A DNA stretch of 37,093 nt from an uncultured Clostridium sp. (GTDB lineage: Bacteria > Bacillota > Clostridia > TANB77 > CAG-508): contig CAMMVE010000014.1 of the NCBI GenBank assembly GCA_946500265.1, positions 1 through 37,093 on the forward strand, given 5' to 3'. Of the stretch, positions 1-7,667 are shown in pieces. How positions within the stretch are numbered: position 1 is the stretch's first letter; the number at the start of each line of letters is the position of its first letter. Made by a program: the position numbers and the translations under genes. The notes under the pieces are model-generated. The model searched no databases. It worked only from the letters and a program-made list of their open reading frames with translations, and had not been told where the DNA came from.

Positions 1-184
1 ATAGTTGCTTTGTAACTATCAACTCAAATATTGCAAAATAATCTGTTTTATTTATATATTCATATTTATTTTTGCTTTCTATTTCATTTTTCGCATCACA
101 AATAAAGCTTAATTTTTCTAAATTATGCTCTCTCTCTCTCTCTCTTACAATATCAACGGTTTGCTGGTTTTTCATCTTTTTCAT
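1..184 (-). CDS. Unknown protein, 5' part only (runs off the window)
   Basis: The frame is open from an ATG at 184 to the window edge, giving 61 residues that begin MKKMKNQQTVDIV. A clear Shine-Dalgarno (AAGGAGAA, about 191-198) precedes the ATG, which supports a real gene. Residues 14-19 are an Arg-Glu alternation encoded by a perfect (CT)9 tract. The visible remainder is hydrophilic and rich in Lys, Glu and Asn, with no membrane segment or signal peptide. I do not recognise the family. It lies downstream of rimO on the same strand, with a gap of about 160 bases, and could be co-transcribed with it. Losing one CT unit would end the frame after seven more codons or fewer, so expression may vary by slippage. 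Confidence 0.6.
   Translation of the reverse strand, partial: MKKMKNQQTVDIVREREREHNLEKLSFICDAKNEIESKNKYEYINKTDYFAIFELIVTKQL
128..145. repeat. (CT)9 dinucleotide tract inside a 5' coding region
   Basis: Eighteen bases of perfect CT repeat (AG on the coding strand) lie in codons 14-19 of the partial minus-strand gene. With nine units the frame stays open. With eight it reads into GCA TAA at once, and with ten it stops within a few codons. Confidence 0.9.
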
Positions 185-347
185 GCGTGTTATTCTCCTT
201 TTGATATACTCTCATATTTTTTCATTGGTTATCACTAGTTGTATTTATTTTTTATCTTTATTATATCCAATGTATGTTTTTATTTTATCTTATTAGTATC
301 TTTTTTGCAAGTATTTTAAATGATTTTTTAATTTGTTTTTATATTCA

Positions 348-1706
348 TTAATCTTCCAAAATTAAATCATAATTACTTACATCTACAATTTTTGCTTTTG
401 CGAAATCTCCTTCTTGCAGTTTCTTATTTGTGTTTAGATAAGCAATTCCATCAATATCTGGAACGTCCATATATGTTCTTCCTATATATGTTTTTCCATC
501 AAATGTTTTATCTTCTATTAAAACTTCTACTTGTTGCTCTATTCTCTTTTCCAAGTTTTGTTTTGAAATTTCTTTTTGCAAACTCATTATTTTGTTATAT
601 CTACTCTTTTTGGTCATTGGATGAATCTGCTCTTTTATTCTAGCTGCCGGAGTTCCATCTTCTTTTGAATATGCAAAACATCCTAATTTATCAAATTTTG
701 CTTCTTTCAAAAATTCGTACAATTCTTCAAAATCTTCTTTTGTTTCTCCAGGGAACCCTACCATAACAGTTGTGCGAAGTACAACATCTGGAATCTCTTC
801 CCTTATTTTCGATATTAATTTTCTTATTGATTTACCATCACTTTGTCTATTCATTCGTTTTAATACTGCATCAGATATGTGTTGTATTGGTATATCAAAA
901 TACTTGCAGATTTTATTATCTTCTTTTACAAGTTTTATAAGGTCATCTGAAATTGTTTCTGGATAAGCATATAAAAATCTAATCCATTTTATTTTATCTA
1001 TTTTGCTTATTTCCTTCATAAGCTCTACTAGCATTGGCTTTCCATATATATCTGTACCATATTTTGTTGTGTCTTGTGCAATTAATATAAGTTCCTTGTA
1101 GCCGTCATTTGCAAGCTTGTTTGCCTCTTTTATGATGTCCTCCATTTTTCTGCTAATTTGAGGTCCGCGTATATATGGTATTGCACAATATGTGCATCTA
1201 TTGCTACAGCCATCGGCAATTTTTAGATAAGCATAATTATTTCCTGTTGAGACAACTCTTTCTTCAACTTGATCAAATTTTTCGTATTTATTACTATTTT
1301 GATTTTGTTTATTTTTTATATCACAGTTTACTTTGTTTTGAATAGGATTATTCTCGTCGTTTAATAATTCCTGTATTTTTCTCCATAAAGAATTATACTC
1401 ACTGTATTTTATCCACAAATCCACCTCTGGAATAGCTTTTTCAAGCTCTTCTTTATATCTTTCAACTAAGCAACCCATTACAATTAGATATTTACACTTT
1501 TTCTTTTTGTACTCAGCCATCTCAAGTATAGTATTAATAGCCTCTTCTTTTGCAGATTCTATAAAGCCACATGTATTAATAACTATTACATCCGCTTCTT
1601 CTGGCTTATTAACTATCTCATAATTATTTGCTTTAAAAATACCTATCGTCTTTTCAGTATCTACTAAATTCTTACTACATCCTAATGATACAAATCCTAT
1701 CTTCAT
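348..1706 (-). CDS. rimO: Ribosomal protein uS12 (S12) methylthiotransferase RimO
   Basis: Radical-SAM methylthiotransferase that adds a methylthio group to an Asp of ribosomal protein S12. The 452-residue protein has the expected order. An N-terminal UPF0004 domain carries three cluster cysteines (LGCSKN, NTCGF, MGCLVE). The radical-SAM domain carries CSNRCTYC followed by IPYIRG. A C-terminal TRAM-like region completes it. The start MKIGFVSLGCSKN was chosen because GGAG sits just upstream (about 1712-1716). A longer in-frame ATG at 1760 would translate through a palindromic repeat and adds residues that do not belong to the family. An Asn/Lys-rich linker lies between the two catalytic domains. 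The LGCSKN signature favours RimO over MiaB or MtaB; mtaB is separately present in the window. Confidence 0.95.
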   Translation of the reverse strand: MKIGFVSLGCSKNLVDTEKTIGIFKANNYEIVNKPEEADVIVINTCGFIESAKEEAINTILEMAEYKKKKCKYLIVMGCLVERYKEELEKAIPEVDLWIKYSEYNSLWRKIQELLNDENNPIQNKVNCDIKNKQNQNSNKYEKFDQVEERVVSTGNNYAYLKIADGCSNRCTYCAIPYIRGPQISRKMEDIIKEANKLANDGYKELILIAQDTTKYGTDIYGKPMLVELMKEISKIDKIKWIRFLYAYPETISDDLIKLVKEDNKICKYFDIPIQHISDAVLKRMNRQSDGKSIRKLISKIREEIPDVVLRTTVMVGFPGETKEDFEELYEFLKEAKFDKLGCFAYSKEDGTPAARIKEQIHPMTKKSRYNKIMSLQKEISKQNLEKRIEQQVEVLIEDKTFDGKTYIGRTYMDVPDIDGIAYLNTNKKLQEGDFAKAKIVDVSNYDLILED

Positions 1707-1718
1707 TTTCTGCTCCTT

Positions 1719-1875
1719 GTCGTTTTGGGGACAGGTCTCATGCCGACATTTTGTCGGCAAAGGGACAGACCTTTCCTCAAAAATATTATAAAATATCTAA
1801 ATATTTCTCGATGTCGCCTGAAGGTCTGTCCCTCGGGCAACATTGTGTCGCCCGGAGACCTGTCCCCAAAACGAC
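1719..1875. repeat. Palindromic intergenic element, family A copy 1 (full)
   Basis: A 157-bp inverted-repeat element fills the gap between rimO and the CapA-like gene. The ends are GTCGTTTTGGGGACAGGTCT and its complement. Inside are a small hairpin GCCGACATTTTGTCGGC, a nested pair AAAGGGACAGACCTT / AAGGTCTGTCCCT, and a second small hairpin GGGCAACATTGTGTCGCCC. The whole could fold as one long nested cruciform or RNA hairpin. It begins just upstream of the rimO Shine-Dalgarno. Confidence 0.9.
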
Positions 1876-1876
1876 A

Positions 1877-3139
1877 TTACTCTATTTTCAATATGTCATT
1901 TAATTTTTTCAATGCTTTTACTAATTTATCGTATGTTTCTCTTGTTACTATATCTGTGTTTCCACTTGCATAGCTTGTTGCTGTTCCTTTCATATCTATT
2001 AATTTAAATCTATCTTCTGCTTGTTCTCCATTGTCTAGCATGTATATTGGAGTATAGTCTACTTTGTTTAAAGTTACTTTCCCATCTTTTCCGCTTTTTC
2101 TTAATTCTATATTTAACACTAATTCTGTTCTTGCTTCTTCTGCTGCAAGTGTTGATATATATGTTCCTATTGAGTATGCTATAAACACGTTTTCTCCATC
2201 TTTATTTTGTCTTACTTCCATTGGTTGTACAACTGATGGATGTGCTCCTATAATTAAATCCACTCCACTTTCAACTAAATAGTCTGCTATTTCTTTTTGC
2301 TCTTCTGTTACTGTGTCTGTTATTGCATCTCCCCAATGTATCATTACACAAATATATTCAGCACCTTGCTCTTTGGCATATTCTAAGTCAGATTTTACCT
2401 GCTCTTTACTATACATGTTTACGCAATTTATTTCATCTTTTGATTTTTGCCCTTCATTGTCTAAAAAACATGTATATGTTAGAAATGCGATTTTAGTATT
2501 CTTTGCCTCTCTTATTACAACTGCATTTGATGTTTCCATCTTATCTCCAATTACATCAAAACCTATTTCTTCCAAATTATCTCTTGTTTCTTGAAGTCCT
2601 GTAACACCATTGTCTAAACTATGATTATGTGCTGTGGTTACTAGATTTACTCCAGAATCTTTTACAGCTCTTGCAAATTCTACTGGCGCATTTTTATCAT
2701 TATATTCACCATTTGCAATACTTGTTTCCATAGTTCCCATTACAATATCTGCATTGTTAATATATCCTGATACATTATTGAACATATGAGAAAAATCATA
2801 TGTTTTTGTATCCTCATCATATGCATCCTCTAACATATCTCTACTGCAAAGTATATCTCCTACAGCTGACATTTTTATTAAGGCATCCGACTCCGATATA
2901 GCTTGATTTGTTTGTGAAATACTACTACTCATTTGAGAAAATATTTCTTGAGACTGTTTCTCTATTTCTTCTTTTTGACTTGCAAGCAGTTTTTGATCCT
3001 GATATGCTCTATATCCATTAACACCTGCACTTGCTATTATAATAACTAGTAATATTGATATTATAATAATGAATGTTTTTGTTGTAAGTACATCTTTTAT
3101 TGATTTTATTCTTCTTGTGTTTCTTCTGTTTCTTGCCAT
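1877..3139 (-). CDS. CapA-family (PGA_cap) metallophosphatase-like protein, membrane anchored
   Basis: A 420-residue protein. A short basic N-terminus is followed by one membrane segment (about residues 21-38, Ile-rich), and the rest should lie outside the membrane. A coiled Gln/Glu-rich stalk precedes the catalytic domain. Motifs fit the CapA/PGA_cap calcineurin-like fold: AVGDILCSRDML, TAHNHSLDNG, MIHWGDAI and IGAHPSVVQPMEV, which supply the Asp/His/Asn metal ligands. In bacilli CapA takes part in poly-gamma-glutamate capsule export, but many clostridial members stand alone with unknown substrates, and no capB or capC is seen here. The start is the ATG with AAAGGAAAG upstream. A more upstream in-frame start at 3235 runs through a family B repeat and was rejected. 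Confidence 0.85.
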   Translation of the reverse strand: MARNRRNTRRIKSIKDVLTTKTFIIIISILLVIIIASAGVNGYRAYQDQKLLASQKEEIEKQSQEIFSQMSSSISQTNQAISESDALIKMSAVGDILCSRDMLEDAYDEDTKTYDFSHMFNNVSGYINNADIVMGTMETSIANGEYNDKNAPVEFARAVKDSGVNLVTTAHNHSLDNGVTGLQETRDNLEEIGFDVIGDKMETSNAVVIREAKNTKIAFLTYTCFLDNEGQKSKDEINCVNMYSKEQVKSDLEYAKEQGAEYICVMIHWGDAITDTVTEEQKEIADYLVESGVDLIIGAHPSVVQPMEVRQNKDGENVFIAYSIGTYISTLAAEEARTELVLNIELRKSGKDGKVTLNKVDYTPIYMLDNGEQAEDRFKLIDMKGTATSYASGNTDIVTRETYDKLVKALKKLNDILKIE

Positions 3140-3157
3140 TTTTCTTCTTTCCTTTCT

Positions 3158-3216
3158 CTTGAACAAAAGGGACACTCCTATTTGTTCAAGTTTTTGAACT
3201 TTTGGGACACTCCTAC
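3158..3216. repeat. Palindromic intergenic element, family B copy 1
   Basis: Contains CTTGAACAAAAGGGACACTCC and, on the far side of a CTTGAACAAA / TTTGTTCAAG hairpin, a second GGGACACTCC preceded by GAACTTTT. It lies in the leader of the CapA-like gene. Confidence 0.8.
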
Positions 3217-3283
3217 TTTTCTTTTTTTTCGTCATTTTTTACATTTTAAAGTTATTTTAAGTTTTTATAATTACTTCTTTATA

Positions 3284-3317
3284 CAAAAAATGTTGTGTGA
3301 TTTTTTTCACACAACAT
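3284..3317 (-). terminator. Intrinsic terminator-like hairpin between the CapA-like gene and pheT
   Basis: Perfect 11-bp stem (ATGTTGTGTGA / TCACACAACAT, arms 3290-3300 and 3307-3317) with a short A/T loop. On the minus strand it is followed by a run of T. It is placed after pheT, so it should end the pheST transcript. Confidence 0.85.
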
Positions 3318-3382
3318 TATATCATTTATTTGAAATTATTGCATTATAAATTAAGAAAGTTGGCAATTTTTTTACAAGCTCC

Positions 3383-5842
3383 TTATTTTCTTAGTTCTGC
3401 TCCTATTTTTTTGCTTACCATATCAATTATTTTTTCTAAGCATTCGTTTATTTCTTCATCTGTTAATGTTCTATCCATTTTTTCAAATGTTAATGAGTAT
3501 GCAATACTCTTTTTATTTTCTTCGATTCCTTTTCCTGTGTATACATCAAACACTTCTATTTTGCTCAAGCTAGATCCTCCGGCTTTTTTTATTACTGCCG
3601 CAATTCCTTCTGATGTAATGTTTTTGTCTACTACAACTGCCAAATCTTTTTTTACACTTGGGAATTTTGAAATTTCCTTATATTTCATCTTTCCTACTTT
3701 TTTGCTTAGCAATTTGTCTAGGTCAATTTCCATTACATATACTGCATCTTTTTCTAACGCAGGATGTACTCTTCCTATTAATCCTACTATATCATTGTTT
3801 ACAGAAATTAAAGCTACTTGACCTGGATGTACTTCATCTGGCATTTGATTTTCTCTTATTACAAAACTATATCTATTTCCATATCCTAAATAGTCTAGTA
3901 ATTCTTCTGCTATTCCTTTTATAATATAGAAGTCAACTTGCTTTTTGCTGTCTACTCCTAAATAGAAATCTCCTGTCATTAGTGTTGCCAATTTGTTTGT
4001 TTCTCCATATTCTTCGTCTTTTTTATAGAATGCCTTTCCTATTTCGAATACAGATACATCTTTATTATTTCTTGCCTTGTTGTATTGATAAATTTTTAGT
4101 AATGATGGAAGTATGCTATGTCTTAATGTATTTCTTTCTTCTGTCATTGGATCTAATAGTTTAACAAGTTCTGTATCGTCTTTGGTAAAATATTTTGCTT
4201 CTTTATCATTTACTAGAATGTAAGATAGAGTTTCATTTAGTCCCAAATCTATCATCTTGTTACGTATTCCTCTTGTTACTGTATCATAGCTTCCTGCTTT
4301 CATAGGCATTTCTGGAAGCTTTCCTACTATATTGTCAACACCATATATACGTCCAACTTCTTCGATTAAATCTTCTTTTATTGAAATATCTCCTCTTCTT
4401 CTTGGAACAGATACGACAATATTCTCGCAATTTTCTAAATCTTTTTCTGTTTCTGTAAAATCTGATTTTTTACCATTTATAATTACGTCAAATTTAAGTC
4501 TTCTAAATACATCTAGCACATCTTTTTTAGGAATAATCATACCTAATACGTCATTTATTTTTGTAAAAGATATTTCAATTTCTCTATTGCTTAAATCTTC
4601 TTTATCATATTTTGCAATGCCACCAACGACTTCTCCAGATGCATATTCTTCAAGTAATTTGCATGCTCTTTCCATTGCCATATATGTTCTGTTAGGATCT
4701 AAGCCTTTTTCGAATCTTGAGCTAGCTTCACTTCTTAAAATCTCTTTCGAAGTTTTTCTAACTTTTACTCCATCAAAAATTGCAGCCTCAATAATTACAT
4801 TTTTAGTATTGTCTGTAATTTCTGTATCTAATCCTCCCATAACACCAGCTAGACCTATGGCTCTTTCTCCGTCGGAAATCACAATATCTTCACTTGATAA
4901 AACTCTTTCTTTATTATCTAGTGTTTTTAGAAGCTCTAAATCTTGTGCCATTCTAACTTCGATTTTGCCTTTTAAAGTGTCCGCATCATAGAAGTGCAAA
5001 GGTTGACCTGTTTCTAGCATAACATAATTGCTTATATCAACTACATTATTTATAGGTCTTATTCCCGAAGCAATTAATCTATTTCTTATAAATGCTGGGC
5101 TTTCTTTTATAACAATATTTTTAACCTTTCTTGCTAAAAATATTGAGCAGTTATCTGTATTTACTTCTACCTTAAAACTATCATTTATATCTTCGCTATT
5201 TTCTTGATGAGTTAAATCTATTGGTTTAACATCCTTATCATAAATAGCACCTAATTCATATGCCATTCCAAGTATGCTAAGTAAGTCTCCTCTATTTGCA
5301 GTTAGGTCGAAATCCACTACTTCATCATCAAGTCCTAAATATTTAATTGGATCTTCTCCTACAGGTGCATCTTCTGGCAATTCATGAATACCAGTCTTAT
5401 CAACCTCATCAACATATTTATGGTCTAAGCCAAGCTCAAGCATAGAGCAAAGCATACCATTAGATTCTTGCCCTCTTATCATACCTTTTTTAATCACTCT
5501 AGGATTATCATCTTTTTCGATAATTCCACCAGCTTTAACAGTAACGCCTGGAAGCACTGCTCCATCTAAAGCGACAATAACTTTAAGCCCTTCTCTTACA
5601 TTTGGTGCACCACAAACAATATTTAAAACTTCGCTACCAACATCCACCTTGCAAACATGTAAATGATCAGAATCAGGATGCATCTTGCACTCCTTAACCT
5701 CGCCAATAACAAGCTTAGTAGCATTAATTATTTTTCCAGCTTCATCATATTCATTACCAACTCTTGTCATATCTTCAGCAAGAGTCTTCACATCAACATC
5801 TATATCCACATAATCTTTAACAAAATTCGTACTTAATTTCAT
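3383..5842 (-). CDS. pheT: Phenylalanine--tRNA ligase beta subunit
   Basis: Beta chain of the alpha2-beta2 phenylalanyl-tRNA synthetase, which charges tRNA-Phe in the cytoplasm. The 819-residue length matches the bacterial family. The order of domains is an N-terminal EMAPII-like tRNA-binding domain (MHPDSDHLHVCKVDVG region), B3/B4 editing domain, B5 domain, catalytic-like core, and a C-terminal ferredoxin-fold anticodon-binding domain (ISKFPSVKKDLAVVVD). The start MKLSTNFVKDYV is set by a strong AGGAGGT site. A longer reading from 5908 passes through a family B repeat and is rejected. It follows pheS on the same strand and shares the T-box-controlled transcript. Confidence 0.97.
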   Translation of the reverse strand: MKLSTNFVKDYVDIDVDVKTLAEDMTRVGNEYDEAGKIINATKLVIGEVKECKMHPDSDHLHVCKVDVGSEVLNIVCGAPNVREGLKVIVALDGAVLPGVTVKAGGIIEKDDNPRVIKKGMIRGQESNGMLCSMLELGLDHKYVDEVDKTGIHELPEDAPVGEDPIKYLGLDDEVVDFDLTANRGDLLSILGMAYELGAIYDKDVKPIDLTHQENSEDINDSFKVEVNTDNCSIFLARKVKNIVIKESPAFIRNRLIASGIRPINNVVDISNYVMLETGQPLHFYDADTLKGKIEVRMAQDLELLKTLDNKERVLSSEDIVISDGERAIGLAGVMGGLDTEITDNTKNVIIEAAIFDGVKVRKTSKEILRSEASSRFEKGLDPNRTYMAMERACKLLEEYASGEVVGGIAKYDKEDLSNREIEISFTKINDVLGMIIPKKDVLDVFRRLKFDVIINGKKSDFTETEKDLENCENIVVSVPRRRGDISIKEDLIEEVGRIYGVDNIVGKLPEMPMKAGSYDTVTRGIRNKMIDLGLNETLSYILVNDKEAKYFTKDDTELVKLLDPMTEERNTLRHSILPSLLKIYQYNKARNNKDVSVFEIGKAFYKKDEEYGETNKLATLMTGDFYLGVDSKKQVDFYIIKGIAEELLDYLGYGNRYSFVIRENQMPDEVHPGQVALISVNNDIVGLIGRVHPALEKDAVYVMEIDLDKLLSKKVGKMKYKEISKFPSVKKDLAVVVDKNITSEGIAAVIKKAGGSSLSKIEVFDVYTGKGIEENKKSIAYSLTFEKMDRTLTDEEINECLEKIIDMVSKKIGAELRK

Positions 5843-5856
5843 TATCTTACCTCCTC

Positions 5857-5912
5857 TTGGACAAAAGGGACACTCCTTTTTGTCCATTTTTTTGGACATT
5901 TGGGACACTCCT
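5857..5912. repeat. Palindromic intergenic element, family B copy 2
   Basis: TTGGACAAAAGGGACACTCC, then TTTTTGTCCA, then TTTGGACATTTGGGACACTCC. The arms are GGAC/GTCC, where copy 1 has GAAC/GTTC, a compensatory pair change. It lies between pheS and pheT, just upstream of the pheT ribosome-binding site. Confidence 0.8.
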
Positions 5913-5999
5913 CTTTTTATAATCCCTAATATATATTTTCATCAAATTAATTGTTTAAATTTATTTTTCTTCGCCCATTTTTTTCTTTTTATATGTCTT

Positions 6000-7037
6000 C
6001 TATCTATCTAGTCTGTCAAATTGATTTAAGAATCTCACATCATTTTGATATAGCAAACGTATATCTGTAATACCGTATTTAAACATTGCTAATCTATCTA
6101 GTCCTGTTCCAAATGCAAATCCTGTATATTTTTCTGGGTCGTAGCCATTCATTTTAAGCACATTTGGATGAACCATACCTGAACCAAGTACTTCTATCCA
6201 GCCAGTTTGCTTACATAAATTGCATCCTTTTCCACCACATTTAAAACAGCTAACATCTACTTCATATGAAGGCTCAGTAAATGGGAAATAGCTAGGTCTG
6301 AAACGAAGCTGCAAATTTTCTCCAAGCATTTTTCTTACAAAAACTTCTAGTGTGCCTTTTAAATCTGCAAGCGAAATATTTTTGTCTATAACTAATCCCT
6401 CTACTTGACTAAATTGATGAGAATGGGTTGCATCATCATCTCTTCTATATGTTTTGCCAGGGCAAATAACTCTAATTGGCGATTTTTCTTCATTTGCCAT
6501 CATTGTTCTTGCTTGAACAGCAGAAGTCTGAGTTCTTAGCAAATATTCAGAAGTAATATAAAAGCTATCTTGCATATCTCTTGCTGGATGCCCTTTTGGA
6601 AGATTTAATCTTTCAAAACAATATTCATCTGTTTCAAGCTCAGGTCCAGTTACAACATCATATCCCATAGAAACAAATAAGTCTTCAACTTCTTCTATAA
6701 TTCTATTTAAAGGATGTTTACTGCCTCTTTTAACCTTTGTACTTGGAAGAGTGATATCTATAGTTTCTTCCTTAAGCTTTCTATCAAGTTCTTGCTTTGC
6801 GAACTCTTCTTCTTTTTCTTTTATTAAACTTTCAAGTTCATCTCTAACCTCATTAACTTTGCTACCAATAATTGGTCTTTCTTCTGGAGATAAACTTCCC
6901 ATACTTCTTAAAATGCTAGTTAGCTCACCTTTTTTACCTAAATACTTTACTCTAACCTCATCTAATACTTTTGAATCAGTAGCTTTATTGATTTCATTAA
7001 CAGCTCCTTCTCTAATTTTACTAATTTGTTCTTGCAT
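6000..7037 (-). CDS. pheS: Phenylalanine--tRNA ligase alpha subunit
   Basis: Catalytic alpha chain of phenylalanyl-tRNA synthetase, 345 residues. An N-terminal coiled-coil region (about 1-90) precedes the class II core. Visible core motifs are [14 protein letters not shown], the motif 2 region around [12 protein letters not shown] and [12 protein letters not shown], and motif 3 [32 protein letters not shown] insertion provides four cysteines, as in many Bacillota PheS. The start follows AAGGAGGAAAAGT. The gene lies first in the pheST unit behind the T-box leader, with a half copy of family A repeat in its leader. Confidence 0.97.
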   Translation of the reverse strand: MQEQISKIREGAVNEINKATDSKVLDEVRVKYLGKKGELTSILRSMGSLSPEERPIIGSKVNEVRDELESLIKEKEEEFAKQELDRKLKEETIDITLPSTKVKRGSKHPLNRIIEEVEDLFVSMGYDVVTGPELETDEYCFERLNLPKGHPARDMQDSFYITSEYLLRTQTSAVQARTMMANEEKSPIRVICPGKTYRRDDDATHSHQFSQVEGLVIDKNISLADLKGTLEVFVRKMLGENLQLRFRPSYFPFTEPSYEVDVSCFKCGGKGCNLCKQTGWIEVLGSGMVHPNVLKMNGYDPEKYTGFAFGTGLDRLAMFKYGITDIRLLYQNDVRFLNQFDRLDR

Positions 7038-7050
7038 ACTTTTCCTCCTT

Positions 7051-7102
7051 GTCGTTTTGGGGACAGGTCTCCAGCCGACATTTTGTCGCCACAGGGACAG
7101 GG
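7051..7102. repeat. Palindromic intergenic element, family A copy 2 (left half only)
   Basis: Begins GTCGTTTTGGGGACAGGTCT as in copy 1, continues with CAGCCGACATTTTGTCG and GGGACAGGG, and lacks the right half. It lies between the T-box terminator and the pheS ribosome-binding site. Confidence 0.8.
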
Positions 7103-7169
7103 ATATTTTTTTATTTTTTATAAAATAGTCCCATTCTTCCCAAAATCTAATTTTTGTTTAATATTTAAT

Positions 7170-7510
7170 AAAAAAACAAAGCTAGCCTTCCTATAAGCAC
7201 ATAGGACGACTAGCTTTTATAATCGTGGTACCACCTAATTTTATTAATTATTTTCTAATTAACCTTGTTTACGCTATAACGGGCTCCCCGTCTTTTCCTA
7301 CTTAGATTTTGCAAAAGATTAAAGATTTTTTAAATTATAATTATTACTTTTTATAACTTCTTATACCTTCCTCTACATTACTTTCAGAAAAGAACCTCAA
7401 AAGTGAAATTTCAGTTTAATTCATATTATAGGCTCTCAGCCATGACCTATTTCTCTTTTAATATGCTTTACTTAAACCTACTTTGCTTTTTCTATGGCTT
7501 TTATTTTTTT
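7170..7510 (-). promoter_or_regulatory. T-box riboswitch controlling pheST
   Basis: On the minus strand the leader carries the invariant T-box AGGTGGTACCACG (7224-7236). It is followed by a terminator stem (AAAGCTAG...CTAGCTTT with a T run, about 7171-7218) that competes with the antiterminator. A Stem I region lies upstream with GGTCATGGCTGAGAGCC near its apex. A UUC triplet followed by A (7405-7407) fits a specifier for tRNA-Phe, matching the downstream synthetase genes. Uncharged tRNA-Phe would favour readthrough. The 5' limit is estimated from the promoter. Confidence 0.93.
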
Positions 7511-7526
7511 AAAATTCAATGCATAT

Positions 7527-7554
7527 ATTATATCACGAATTTTTGAAAAATCAA
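7527..7554 (-). promoter_or_regulatory. Sigma-A promoter for the pheST T-box transcript
   Basis: On the minus strand TTGATT (7549-7554), 16-bp spacer, TATAAT (7527-7532), placed just upstream of the T-box leader. Confidence 0.75.
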
Positions 7555-7624
7555 GAGTGAATTTATAGTTTTGTAGAAAGTCTAAATTTTTAAAGTTCCC
7601 CATCTTTTCTATTCATGCAAAATA

Positions 7625-7633
7625 TGCTATACT
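7625..7633 (+). promoter_or_regulatory. Extended -10 promoter for mutS2
   Basis: TG at 7625-7626, one base, then TATACT at 7628-7633, about 35 bases before the mutS2 start. No good -35 hexamer is seen, which suits an extended -10 promoter. Confidence 0.55.
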
Positions 7634-7667
7634 TATATATAGTTTTCAAGAAAGGAATACTATAAAA

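Noticed and set aside
1707..1760. Upstream in-frame start for rimO, with similar upstream extensions for the CapA-like gene, pheT and groES
   Set aside because: The added residues come from leader sequence or palindromic repeats, do not belong to the protein families, and would place strong ribosome-binding sites inside the genes.
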